A DNA stretch of 64,000 bases. Origin: Sphagnum magellanicum. Its lineage: Eukaryota; Streptophyta; Sphagnopsida; Sphagnales; Sphagnaceae. Positions 35,290-45,923 of the stretch are shown here, one piece after another. A program made the position numbers and the translations under genes. The notes beneath the pieces were generated by a model. That model saw only the letters and a program-made list of their open reading frames with translations. It had not been told where the DNA came from and did not search any database. The stretch spans positions 25,613,223-25,677,222 of the forward strand of contig CM038907.1 in NCBI GenBank assembly GCA_021904315.1, in the 5' to 3' direction. The stretch's first letter is position 1. Every line of letters starts with the position of its first letter.

Positions 35290-35525
35290 AATAAAATATT
35301 AATATTAGGTTGGTAGGTACATAAATAGGTGCCTACAATCCTTACCTACTTACCTACCTACCTACTTAGGTAAATAAATAAATAGGTAGGTTTTACCTTC
35401 CTAGGCTAAATACCTACTCATATAGGTAGGTACTTAAGTAGGTAGGTACATAGGCTGACCTAGATGGGTAGGTCAAACTAGGTAGTTACCTAACTAAATA
35501 GATAAGTAGGTTGGGGAGGTATGTA
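35290..35525. repeat. TAGG/CCTA-rich low-complexity patch
   Basis: Runs of TAGGTAGGTA alternate with TACCTACCTA on the same strand, so the patch can form many small hairpins. It lies inside the CACTA-like insertion. Confidence 0.8.
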
Positions 35526-36677
35526 CTTTAGAATTGTGCATTATTTGTTTTTTTGTTTTGGGTTGAGCCTTTTGATTAACTCATCCCATGTGCACAAACT
35601 TCTTCATGTGAAATTGCATAGGCACACCCTTTTGTTTATATAGTGTTCAAAATAGGAATGGAGAACAAACAATATGGGATAAGTTTTGAAGTTGCAACTT
35701 CTTTATAAACTAAGTTGTAATTCCAAAACTTTCTTCATCCCTTACTTTTAGCGTTTTTAGATTTTTAAACAATTCAAGTACTAGATAATTAAATAATCAT
35801 TTAATTCATAATGATGAAATTTACATATATTTAAATTATAAACTATACACTACAAATATTCATTATTCATTATCAATTACTTAAATAAATAATACCTTTT
35901 TCATATTTGACAAACTAGCTTTCTAGTTACTCACAAGTTATTAATACATAACTCATAAATAATAAAATATTTTAAAATATTTAATTGCTTTTCAAAATCT
36001 CATTGAGTTATATATAATATAATTAATATGAAATTAATTTAATTCTATAATTTAAAATTAAATATTTTAAAAAATTATTTTAAAATTATATATCATAAAT
36101 TAATAATTGTTATTAGAAAGTAAATTCTTACACAAAATTTTGAAGAATTATTATTCAACTAATTACATTATTTATTGTATAATAAAATTTATTTTTGTAA
36201 AAATTATTATAAGTATTGATAACTATAAATACAATAATTTGTTAAACATAACATTAATTTTCATAATTACTGTAAAATTACTATAAAACATTTATCATAG
36301 ATGATTAATCACAGAATTTTTTAAGATAATATTATTGTATTATAATTCTTGAAATTAAAATCAGTAAAATAATTATTCTAACTACACTATAATTTTTCCA
36401 AATTTTTAATTCTGGTTTGAAGTTATAAATTAAAAAGTGTGAATAATTATGTTCAATTGGAAAATAATCATGCACATATTAATTAATTATTATATGAAGT
36501 AATTATAATGATTTTAAAGTAATGTCACATTAATTTAATTAATTAATTTCTTCTAATATAGGAATATAAATTATATAATATACAAATCTATGTCATAACA
36601 ATAATTATTTTGTGTCACTTAGATCTAATAAACATAATCATTTATAATTATTTATAAAAGTGATTTATTATGGATAA

Positions 36678-36695
36678 CACTAGTAGAAAAAACCC
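36678..36695 (+). repeat. Inner CACTA terminus
   Basis: CACTAGTAGAAAAAACCC is a perfect 12-bp inverse match to the right end of the insertion at 37973-37984. The bases before it (TAA) do not match the ACA after the right end, so 36678-37984 is not a simple insertion with a 3-bp duplication. It may be a nested element that shares its right end with the outer one. Confidence 0.65.
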
Positions 36696-36699
36696 TTGA

Positions 36700-37640
36700 A
36701 ATTCAATCAATAATTTTTTGAATTAAAGTATAAATTTAAGATTCCAAAATAGTAATTCAGAATTCAAATATCAGTTTTTAGAAGTTTTTAGAAGTTAAAT
36801 AACAAATTTCAGAATTGAAATGTTAGCTTTCAGATTCAAATAATAATATTCAAAATTAAAATTTTCATTTGAAGACTCAATTAATAATTTTCTGAGTTGA
36901 AATATTAATTTTGAGAATCCAAAATAATAATTTGGAATTCCAATTTCAACTTTCAAGTCAAATAATTTCTTAAAATTTAAATTTTAAACTTCAAAATTTA
37001 AACATCAAATTTCAACTTGAAATAAACATATTTAAAATCAAGTTGCCAATTTTTAGAGTCAATAAAGTTTTTTAAATTGAAATAATAATTTTTAAATTCA
37101 AAAATAATAATTTAGAATTTAAATATCAGTTTTTAGATCAAATAAGTTTTTTGAATTTAAATAAAAATTTTCAGAATTGAAATGTTAATTTTCATATTCA
37201 AATAATAATATTCAAAATTGAAATGTCCATTTTTAGACTCAATTACTAATTTTCAGACTTGAAGTATTAATTTTGAAAATCTAAAATAATAATTTGGAAT
37301 CTAAATTTCAGGTTCGAATTAAATGATTATTTGAAATATAAATGAAAAATTTTCAAAGCTGAAATATAAATTTTCATATTCACATAAAAATATTCAAAAT
37401 TAAATGGAATATTCAGAATATTCCATTTTAATGATTAATTACTAATTTTTGGATTCAAAAATATTAATTTAGAATTCAAAATCAATTTTTAGATCAAATT
37501 AGTCTTTTTGAATTGAAAATATCATATTCAAATCAAAATTTTCAAATTTAAATAATGTTTTAAACAATTGAAATAACAATTTTCAGATTTGAATTAAAAA
37601 ATTCAAAGTTCAAATATTAATTTTGCGATTCATTATATGA
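36700..37640. repeat. AT-rich tandem repeat, ~360-bp unit, ~2.6 copies
   Basis: The block AGAATTGAAATGTTA...TTCAAATAATAATATTCAAAATT at about 36811 returns at about 37173, and a third, shorter copy starts near 37390. Within each unit a shorter motif (TTTNAGATTCAAATAATAATTT-like) recurs, so the array is built of older, smaller repeats. Confidence 0.65.
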
Positions 37641-38859
37641 ACAATATACATATGTATGCATATTATATATATATATATATAATTTTAGTACATACATTAA
37701 AATATACCCCTATGTCATTGTAGAATACCTTTAGGATGCAACTAATTTGGTGACTATTGCGATTAATGGGACATATCAACCTATTAATGGATGAAAATAA
37801 ATGTAAAATCGTTGTAACCAATGGGATGAAATTTTCTAATAGTTGCATCATAGTTGTGAAAATGACCAAAATAGTTGAAAGTTGGTCTTGTAGTTGCAAA
37901 TATTCTCAAATCTAATCGCAAATGACTATAAGTCGCATGTAGTTGTAAATTGAATGGTTACATTTTGGCTGATTTCTACTAGTGACAAGCCCTCGGTAGC
38001 ATTGACGAAGTACCAATGAAGGTTGGAGGAGTGTAGTGCACTATGACCTTCATGGTAGTTGATACGAACAGCTATGATGTATTACTTGGTTTGGATTTTC
38101 TTATAAAGATTGGTGCAATTGTGGATGTGGAACGAAGCCTAATCCAAGTAAGGCATGGTCCAGGGGCCAATGTGGAAATATTGCCATTGACTATGGTGAA
38201 TTTGTTACAAAGGATGACCTCAGAAGCTCTGATGTAAGAGGCTACGACTATCTTGAAAAACACACATCAATGATGACTCTGACTAGATACCGGATCAGGA
38301 TAGTACTGTCATGACCAAAGGAAATGATGCATCTACCTCAAATTTAGATATTGGTACTGATGGTAGTGAGCACTGTGATTGGGAGTCTCGTCAATTTAAA
38401 CAAATTGATTATGAGGATGAGTTCAGGGATATTGAATTGAAGGATCTAATGAGGTCAAAAGGACCGTAACAAATTCTACAACTGATACTACAAGAGCAGG
38501 TTGACGGGTTCATGGAAGAAGAAATAACAAATGCGGATGATTACGCAGACTCGTTGAAATGGGTGTCTAATGCAGAGCAAAATAAACAAGCCATGTATGA
38601 ATCCACACATGATGCAAAAATCCCAGCACTGTTGTAGGTTCTCCGAACAAAAGATGGCAACCTTGATCGCAGCTCCATTGAGCAGTTGGCATCATTTAAC
38701 CATGATGAAATGAACACTAGATGGAGGGAGATCTGTGAACGAATTAGGATTGACATTAACTTGGATGAAGAGAAGCAACAATAATTCTGGAAAGTTTTGG
38801 AACGATACCAAGATGTTTTTGCTTGGAACAAGGGTGAACTAGGTTGTTGCACTATTGGG

Positions 38860-40140
38860 GAACATTTTGGGGATATGTAGGGGTTTCCACCTTGCAAGGT
38901 ATCTCTTGGTCGATTATCTTACTAGGGGGAGGCAGAAGTGAAGAAGCAGATAGATGTCTTGGTGGATTTGGGCAAAATGAAGCCTAGTAACTCTGAGTAT
39001 GCATGTCAGGTCATTTTACCAATGAAGAAGGATGGGAGCAGACGTTTCTATGGAGACTATCGACCACTCAATGCATAAACCCATCGGGATTCATTTCCAA
39101 TGCCACTCGTGGATGATGTGATTAACCAGTTGGGAAAATCATCATGGTTTACCGCCTTAGACTTGCAATCTAGTTTTTGGCAAATTTGAATGGCTCCAGA
39201 AGACATGAAGAAGACAACACTGATCACTAAAACCGGATTGTATGATTGGACATTCATGCCATTTGGTCTTAAGAATGCAACCAGTACTTTTACCAGAATT
39301 ATGTCAGAGGTTTTTAAAGACTTGGGGAGCAAATTCCTGAAGGTATTCGTTAATGATCTCAATGTGCACAACGAAAGTTGGGAGGAACATCTTCAACATT
39401 TGAATGCCATGTTTTACAAACTTAGGGAAGTAAACCTAAAATTGAACCCAAACAAATGTTGTTTTGTTACAAATAGTATTACATTTCTAGGTCATGTGGT
39501 TAATAAGGAAGGCACTAGAGTAGATCCTGACAAAATTGAGGTAGTTCAACATTTCCACAACCAAAGATGGTCACAAATGTCAAGTCATTCTTAGGTCTAA
39601 TAGGGTATTATTGGAATTATGTTCGAGGCTATTCACGATTGGCAGCTCCACTATTTGAGTTGACAAAAAGGGATGTTGACTTTGTGTGGGACGTGGGTTA
39701 TCAACAGGCATTCCAAGCAGTAAAGGCAACACTGGTTGATGCACCTGTACTCATACAACTTGATTTCAAGAGAACATTTTGTCTGGATGTTGACTAGTCA
39801 CCCAAAGGTGTTGGAGCTATATTGTCATAGAAAGAGGGCAAATTTGAGAAGGTGGTGGCCTATGCCAGTAAAAGTTTAATGGAAGCATAGATAAAAATTC
39901 CATCCCATGGAAGGGGAATGCTATGCACTAATATGGGGCATCATGCATTTCAGGAAGTACTTGCACAGGAATCATTTCATTTTGCAGACAGATCATAAAC
40001 CATTTGAATGGTTAGCAACAATGTCAAATGCACATGGCAGGAGAGGCATGTGGATTGACATGTTATAGGATTTTAATTTCAAAATAATACACCAACTAGG
40101 ACTCAGACATACGAATGTCAATGCTTTGAATAGGAATCCA
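38860..40140 (+). pseudogene. Reverse transcriptase-RNase H of the gypsy element
   Basis: The RT reads VKKQIDVLVDLGKMKPSNSE, YRPLNA, FTALDLQSSFWQI, LYDWTFMPFGLKNATSTFTR and ITFLGHVVNKEGTRVDPDKI. The catalytic YVDD box is changed to FVND (39345-39356), with Asn for the first Asp. Stops lie at about 38923, 39078 and 39188, and a frameshift near 39575 moves the thumb region (VKSFLGLIGYYWNYVRGYSR) to another frame. RNase H begins near 39780 (CLDVD, then a stop) and continues in broken frames with LQTDHKPFEWLA. It is dead both by stops and by the active-site change. Confidence 0.92.
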
Positions 40141-40735
40141 GTTGGACCAGCCACGGATAATGATGACTTCAGTGAAGAAATCCATGATATTGGAAATATA
40201 CAAACTGACACACCTAAAGAATAAGGGGAGATTCTCTCTGTTCAAACTAGCAAAGAAACATAATGGCTCGATGTCAGGCGAAAGGACAAGGAACTTGTAC
40301 AACATCATGCATGTTGTTTTGGTATCAACCACTGTCGTTATGCCAACAGCCATCAGCTGTATGTGGTTGATGTTATATTAGAGGAAGACCAGCCCAAGGA
40401 GCTTGTTCCACATGAGGCAGAAGATACAAGAGGGGGTGAGATTATGCAAAACAATGATGTAAGAGTGGCGTTGAAGAGAAGGATACCTCATTACTATGAC
40501 AAACAACATCAATTAAAGCTAGTGTTGGCAGCCCAAGAACTGTTTGAATCTGGTGAACATGACTTGATTTCTATAGGCTCTAATGAGGAGGATAAGTGTG
40601 GAATAGACACAAGAAACAATGACATATGGAAGGATGTAACTTGCTTGAATTTATTGCAGGAAGGAATACTACCATACACTATTGATCCTGTGGAATTTAA
40701 AAGAGCAAGGAAGAGGATACTGAACTACCATTAGT

Positions 40736-41900
40736 AAGATCATCACTTTATTTCAAAGGGTTGTTTGTGCTAAGGCCAAAAGACCGCATGGGACTGGTAG
40801 TCCAAATGCATAAAGACCTAGGGCATTCCGGAGAAGAAAGGACTTTGGCTGAAATATGTAAAATGCACTTTTGGCATAATAGGACAAAGGATGTGAGGAC
40901 TGTTGTAAAGGTATGCCAACAGTGTCAGATGGTGAGAAGGATGGGGAGTATAGCTCTAAAGATGAAGAGTTGAAGAGTATACCTGTTTGTGATTTGTTTT
41001 ATAAAACTACTATGGACACTGCAAGACCATACCTAAAACCAAGTCAGGAAACAAATATATTCTGGTGGCTGTCGACCATTACTCTAAATGGTGCGAGGCA
41101 AAAGCTGTTGCTGATCATGGTGCTAAGACTACAGCCAGGTTCCTAGAAGATGACATAATCTATAGATATGGGGTTCCCAAGTTTGTATTGACTAATAATG
41201 GAGGAGAATGGGCAATAGAATTTGATGTCATGTGCAAGGACTATGGGATTCACCATCAACATACAACACCTCAATGGCCACAATGCAATGGTATGGCTGA
41301 GCGTCTGATCAAGACTATTAAACATGGCATAACAATACTAGCTACAACACCTGAAAATGCCAACTGTTGGGATGAGCAACTAGCGAAGGTTATGTTTGAA
41401 TACAGATGCAAAATTTAGTCCAGCACTAAGTTTTCCCCTTTCATGATATTGATTGGACGCACACCACGCCTTAGGGCTGATAACTACTTACATTCCTTAA
41501 CTATCGTGGTTGATGATAATGTTGATGCAGAAATTATTACAGAATAATTTATGCAGAAGATGAAGTTGATTACTAGCATCCATGAAAACGTTCTGTTCAA
41601 TGTTGAACATGCACAACAAAAGCAAAAGAAGACCTATGCTACCAAAAAAGGAAAACAAACTTTTGAAAGTTTGGTTGTTGAACAAACAATGGTTAAGATG
41701 AAGAAGCTAGGAAAGAAGAAAGCTTTGACTTCTAGTTGCGAAGGTCCATACCAGTTTGTAACACATGCAGATGGGATTGGAAATCTTGATTTTGAAGAAG
41801 GCAACAGAATATGCATCATTTAGGATGCTGATGGGAATTAGTGGGAAAGATTCTGTAGGGATTTACAAATCTATCACACTCCATAAGATTGAAGAAGCTG
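40736..41900 (+). pseudogene. Integrase and C-terminal region of the gypsy element
   Basis: The zinc-binding HHCC domain is readable at 40800-40945 (HKDLGHSGEERTLAEI then VCQQCQMV). After a frameshift the core reads SKWCEAKAVADHG, YGVPKFVLTNNGGEWAIEFD and PQCNGMAERLIKTIKHGITI (41065-41340). The second catalytic Asp of the D,D-35-E triad has become Asn (TNNG for TDNG). A stop follows at 41416. The tail (41551-41900) contains KKRKALTSSCEGPYQFV-like text (GKKKALTSSCEGPYQF) and GNLDFEEGNRICI, usual for this gypsy lineage, with two stops. No chromodomain was recognised. Confidence 0.9.
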
Positions 41901-41916
41901 AAGGACTTAACTTTTT

Positions 41917-41930
41917 AAGGAAGGGAGGGG
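41917..41930 (+). promoter_or_regulatory. Polypurine tract
   Basis: AAGGAAGGGAGGGG lies seven bases before the 3' LTR, the position and composition of the plus-strand primer of LTR retrotransposons. Confidence 0.85.
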
Positions 41931-41937
41931 TTACATA

Positions 41938-43097
41938 TGTGACCAGATAGGGAGTGACCAGATAGGGAGTCTTTTAAGTTTATGTAGTGTGAAAGCTATA
42001 TTTGTTTTAGGGTTTAGGTGATGAACCCGCTATCAACTTTTTTCATGCAAATGACGAGGTTTATCTTTTCATTTGTTTGTTAATGACTGTGAGTTGGAAG
42101 GTTTGTTGCTTGTGTGTTATGTGAGACAAGGTGGCGGTTGGAGATGGATGGCCAAGTGTGATCTATGGATGCAAAAAAGGTGAGAAGAGTAGGAGGTTGG
42201 ACGAGGATAAGAGATGGGATTCGAAGGAGAAAGAGACAGGTTGACATGTAGAATGAAAGTAGTTTTTGGTGGTAAAAGAGGAGCTTTTAGGATAGTTAGT
42301 TGTTGTGTTTTTCTTCCGCTACGCCAGTAACTATAGGATGGCCGGCTTTATGTTCTGGTTAGAATTAGGACTAATTGAGGGGTTGATGCTAAAGGCTGAT
42401 GACACTTAAAGGTGGTCTGAGCTATAAAATTTGAGGCATATAAAAATTGCATTTGTAGAAGTTTTGGGGGAGACCTTGTTTGGGTTATCTAGTGGGTAGT
42501 TCATAACACCTGAGTGGGAGCCAGAAACCTCTTTGTGGGTATCCTTGGGATTGGGCAGAATGTGAATGAGACAAAGAAGTAGGATAGAAGAGATTACAAC
42601 AAGCATTCATAGATCCATGCTTTTCATAGAATTATGTCCCCTTCTTGAGTAGTTGTAAGCCAACTTGGTGCACCTAGTTTAGTTGTTGAGTAGAGCCCAG
42701 AAGTTGATTCGTGTCAAGCCTAGCACAAGCATTTGTGTTCATTGACCCAAGTAGAAAGGGGAAAAGGGGGAGAAAGGAATTAGCAGCTCATCACATACCG
42801 AATGAACATTGAGAGCTCTGACTTCAAGCCAGACCTTATTAACATTTTGCACTCACAATACAACAATGTCACTGTTTTTAGCAACAACCAAGGGATACTA
42901 CTGTAGTAGACTTAGGATCGACTAATGGTGTGCATATTTTTAGGAACCAGCCAAGTATGGAGGGTTAGAAGTTGTGGGACCTCATAATAGGACTATTGTA
43001 ATATTGCTTGTTTGATAGGAGATGAGTTATTGAGCTTATAATGGAATGGATTTATGAGAGTAGTAGAGGTTTTATGGACTTTTTTTTTAATGGTTAC
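41938..43097 (+). repeat. 3' LTR of the gypsy element
   Basis: It starts TGTGACCAGATAGGGAG, with a 15-bp tandem copy of that start, and follows the 5' LTR to a T run near 43088. An extra block (GCTGATGACACTTAAAGG) near 42395 is absent from the 5' LTR. The start could also be a few bases earlier, since TTACATA separates it from the polypurine tract. Confidence 0.88.
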
Positions 43098-43109
43098 ACT
43101 AGGTCAAAA

Positions 43110-44790
43110 AATTACCCAAAGCCAAAAAGGCATGGTTATGTACAACAAGGTCCATGGCACAACTAACATGAGTCATCATGTTGCTTCAATGCATTATGCA
43201 ACTTTAGATTTGTATAAAACACAATGTTTTAATGTCACCAAACACTCCAATGTTCACCAAAAGTGTTAAGAAAAGGAAGAAGCCAATGCAAGTTCCATTG
43301 TTGATTTTTTCAACACTAGAAGACCTTATAAAAGACAAACCTTGTTCAATAATAATTTTTTGAAGATTTAGTATTCTACATCACAAAGGGTTACTATTCA
43401 TTGATCTCCATTAAAAACCTTTAGTTGAGAAGGCTTGTCCTTCATTTGTGTAGCCAAATTATGTTCCTAGCACATGACAACTCATTCATGAAGTTTTCCC
43501 AAACATGGTTATTAAGACCATGGAATGATATGTGCTTCTTGCTTTTATTGAAACAATCACAATTACTGCCACTTTTGATTTGTGAATGTTTTGAAAAGGT
43601 TTTGATATTTTTACATTGGTTGTAAATTACATCAATAAAAAATGGAAAGCATGTCATATTATTGTTGGAATTTTTGAAGTTCATGAAACAATAAGGGCTA
43701 CCATGGTTGTGTAGTTGAAGGAGTTATTTGTTCGATATGAATTGTTAGACATAATGATAGCATACATCAATGATGAAGGTGCTAATTTGATCACCCTCAC
43801 AATAGCTTTGACAAGTAATGTGCCTTGTGTTCCATTGCAATTACCATAGCCCTTTGTTGTTAATTGTTATATGCATGTCATGTCAAAGTGTTATTCTAGT
43901 ATGTTATTAATGACCTCAAGGTATGTGGTGGAATACAAGAGGTTTCAATTAAAGGTGCCCAATCTTCTTTCCAGAAGACTATTATTTGGACAAATAAAAG
44001 TCGGAAAACCAAACATGAATGGGCTAAGGCTTGCAAGCATGCATCTGTTTGCCCTTAAAAATTGAAGATTCTTGTCAAAACTTAATTCACATCCACAATT
44101 GTTTTATTCAAAGAAACCTTAGAATTTAATGATGCCATAAATATTTGTTATTCAAAGCAAATAATTGCTTTGCAAAATATAATTCCTACTCCTCAAACAT
44201 GTGGGTTGTGGCACAAAAAATGTCAAAAGTTTTGATTCCAATGGTCACCCAATGTGTGTTAAACCAATCCTAAAAATATTTGTTATTGTCTAATGCAATC
44301 CATGTTATTGTATCCATGTGTATTATGATTTGCAACACCAATTCTATTACAAATGATGTGGTGTAGGTATGGGGTCCAATAAGGTTTTGGTTTATTGTTT
44401 AAAGGTTATTTTTTCAACTAGCTTTGGTTTTTTTGTCTTGGGTTTTAATTATTTGATTTTATTTATTGATTATTGGCTAAATATTTTGATGATGAGTTGA
44501 TGCATCTTGGGCATCACATGCAAGTTGAAGTTATTGTTTTGTTGAAGTGATTTTAAACCTTTGCATCATCCTTTTAGCCTTGTGCCACTCATGACATGAT
44601 AGTTCTTACATTTGACCCATTATTTAAATATTTTTTGCTCAATCAAAATTATGTGGGCCTTGAATTAGCCATGCATGTTGTTGCAAAATATGACCATGAG
44701 ATTTTTATGCCATTGCTTTTGGCCATCTACAACTACTTAACGCCAACTTTCGTCAATGTTAAAGTTGTTGGGTCTATTACTTTATGAGCT
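43110..44790 (+). pseudogene. hAT-superfamily transposase, decayed
   Basis: Broken plus-strand frames spell a hAT transposase. A BED-like zinc finger (about 43135-43205: YNKVHGTTNMSHHVASMH) is followed by TITATFDL-type text. The best block (43590-43850) has DIFTLVVNYINKKWKACHII, VGIFEVHET, YELLDIMIAYINDEGANL and ALTSNVPCVPLQLP. Next come VCGGIQEVSIKGAQSSFQKT, IWTNKSRKTKHEWAKACKHA (43920-44050) and LFKETLEFNDAINICYSKQI (44105-44165). The C-terminal dimerisation part has VLTFDPLFKYFLLN and MHVVAKYDHEIFMPLL (44600-44720). hAT transposases cut and paste DNA with 8-bp target duplications. At least six stops and several frameshifts are present. No terminal inverted repeats were identified. Confidence 0.82.
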
Positions 44791-45521
44791 ACTTATATTT
44801 GGAGCCTTGGCAAGTTCAAATTTTTTAAGGTGTATTGAAATCCTGTCACAATGTCACCTTTTCTGTATTTTTTACCTAGTCCTTTTTTACTATGTAAAAA
44901 TGTATTTATGAATGATTATGATGGAATTTAAAATTATAGTTTGAAATATGGTACTTATGAAATATTTGACATTTTTTGATTCATTAGTTTTGATGATGAT
45001 CAAAATACAAGAGAAAAAAGGACTATAGTAAAAACTAGTTTTTTTTGTCTTGGATGGTACACCTTAAAAGATTTTCATCCTTGCTTCAACTAAAAAGGCT
45101 ACATAAGGGCTCCTTAGAATTAAATTGTCATTTTTCAAAAAGAGTACAATGCTTGCAAATATTTTTAATCTTTTAGGCTTTAACTTAGTGGGCAAAATAT
45201 GAACAATAGTTTCTTAACATCTCACATCTTGCACAACAATTCATAAGTATTGTCAATTCACAAATTGAAACTAAAAGAATTTTCAATATGGTAGGAGTCA
45301 TCATAGGTTTAAAATGTTGTCCACTTGGGATTAACAATTTTAAAAAATTGGTTTTTATTATGAAGAACTGGCTAAATGATCCCAAATTTGGGTGCACAAT
45401 TAGGCCTAAATCCATTTTGAACAGATGTGTGAAGAATGGGTTGAGATTCCCGAGGTAAACTTTTGTTGCTAAGTGGATTTGTGATGCAATCTCATACTTC
45501 TTAGTTTCTGCTCTTCCATTC
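44791..45521. other. Gene-free stretch
   Basis: AT-rich, with no recognised coding potential. The terminal repeat of the hAT element may lie here but was not found. Confidence 0.4.
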
Positions 45522-45923
45522 ATGCAAGTAAATTTCCAAGTTCCTGCTCTTTCCTTTCATGCAAGTGCGTACTCTGCAACATGTGTGACAAAAGAGCAGA
45601 GTCATTCGTACCCTGTCAATAATAGCAAGGCCAATTGTGGGCAAATACGGCAAGCATACATCGGGCGGTGGTGGTGTGCATACGCATCTGGAGGTCCATG
45701 CGTCTTTGATGCAATGTATGAAATTGCAGAGAAATTTTCACAGAACCAATTTGAAGGTAAGATGACAACAATGAATGCAGGCATAACCTTAGGAGAGAGA
45801 GAGTCACTTGCTCACAAAGTGTCAGACCCATGGCCTTCTTCATCACAAGAAATAGCAGTGACAAGTTGCCATGACTACCCACTGATTCATCAGCTCCTGA
45901 TAGTGGGTTTCCAAGACAAGTAA
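45522..45923 (+). other. Unplaced 133-codon open frame in a GC-richer patch
   Basis: An ATG-to-stop frame of 133 codons (AYIGRWWCAYASGGPCVFDA, MYEIAEKFSQNQFEGKMTTM) lies in a patch (45.5-46.6 kb) that is less AT-rich than its surroundings. I recognise no family, no flanking splice sites stand out, and a similar-sized frame overlaps on the other strand. It could be an exon of a lost gene, a non-coding RNA or chance. Confidence 0.2.

Larger units (their letters stand above)
34890..37984. mobile_element. CACTA-like transposon inserted in the gypsy protease
   Basis: The 3095-bp insert is flanked by a 3-bp duplication ACA (34887-34889 and 37985-37987). Removing the insert and one ACA restores the host reading frame. 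The right end reads TTTCTACTAGTG, the inverse of CACTAGTAGAAA; the left end, CATCAGAAGAAAAAC, is a worn match. Within 200 bases of both ends are clusters of AGTCGCA(A/T) motifs in different orientations, as expected of CACTA subterminal repeats. No transposase is readable, so it is non-autonomous. The interior is extremely AT-rich and holds a GGTA-rich patch and a ~360-bp tandem repeat. A perfect inner CACTAGTAGAAA (36678) suggests a second, nested or rearranged element. Confidence 0.8.
34409..38240 (+). pseudogene. Aspartic protease of the gypsy element, split by an insertion
   Basis: The linker (34409-34630) is followed by the protease, whose active-site DTGAS is at 34777-34791. The frame runs to 34889, stops at the CACTA-like insertion, and resumes at 37985. 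Joining across one copy of the ACA duplication restores the family's reading frame into VVDTNSYDVLLGLDFL and AIVDVERSLIQVRHGPG (38045-38160). One stop precedes the insertion (34810) and one follows it (38030). Confidence 0.88.
31214..43102 (+). mobile_element. Ty3/gypsy LTR retrotransposon, complete but dead, with nested insertion
   Basis: Two related LTRs (31219-32337 and 41938-43097) enclose a tRNA-Met-type primer-binding site, gag with zinc knuckles, an aspartic protease, reverse transcriptase, RNase H, integrase and a polypurine tract, in that order. The order RT-RNase H-integrase marks Ty3/gypsy. ACTAG occurs directly before the 5' LTR (31214-31218) and at 43098-43102, a likely 5-bp target duplication. 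The LTRs differ by many substitutions and indels (the 3' LTR has a 15-bp tandem duplication at its start and an extra block near 42390), so the insertion is old. Every domain carries stops or frameshifts. A 3.1-kb CACTA-like insertion sits in the protease. Without that insertion the element would be about 8.8 kb. Confidence 0.95.
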
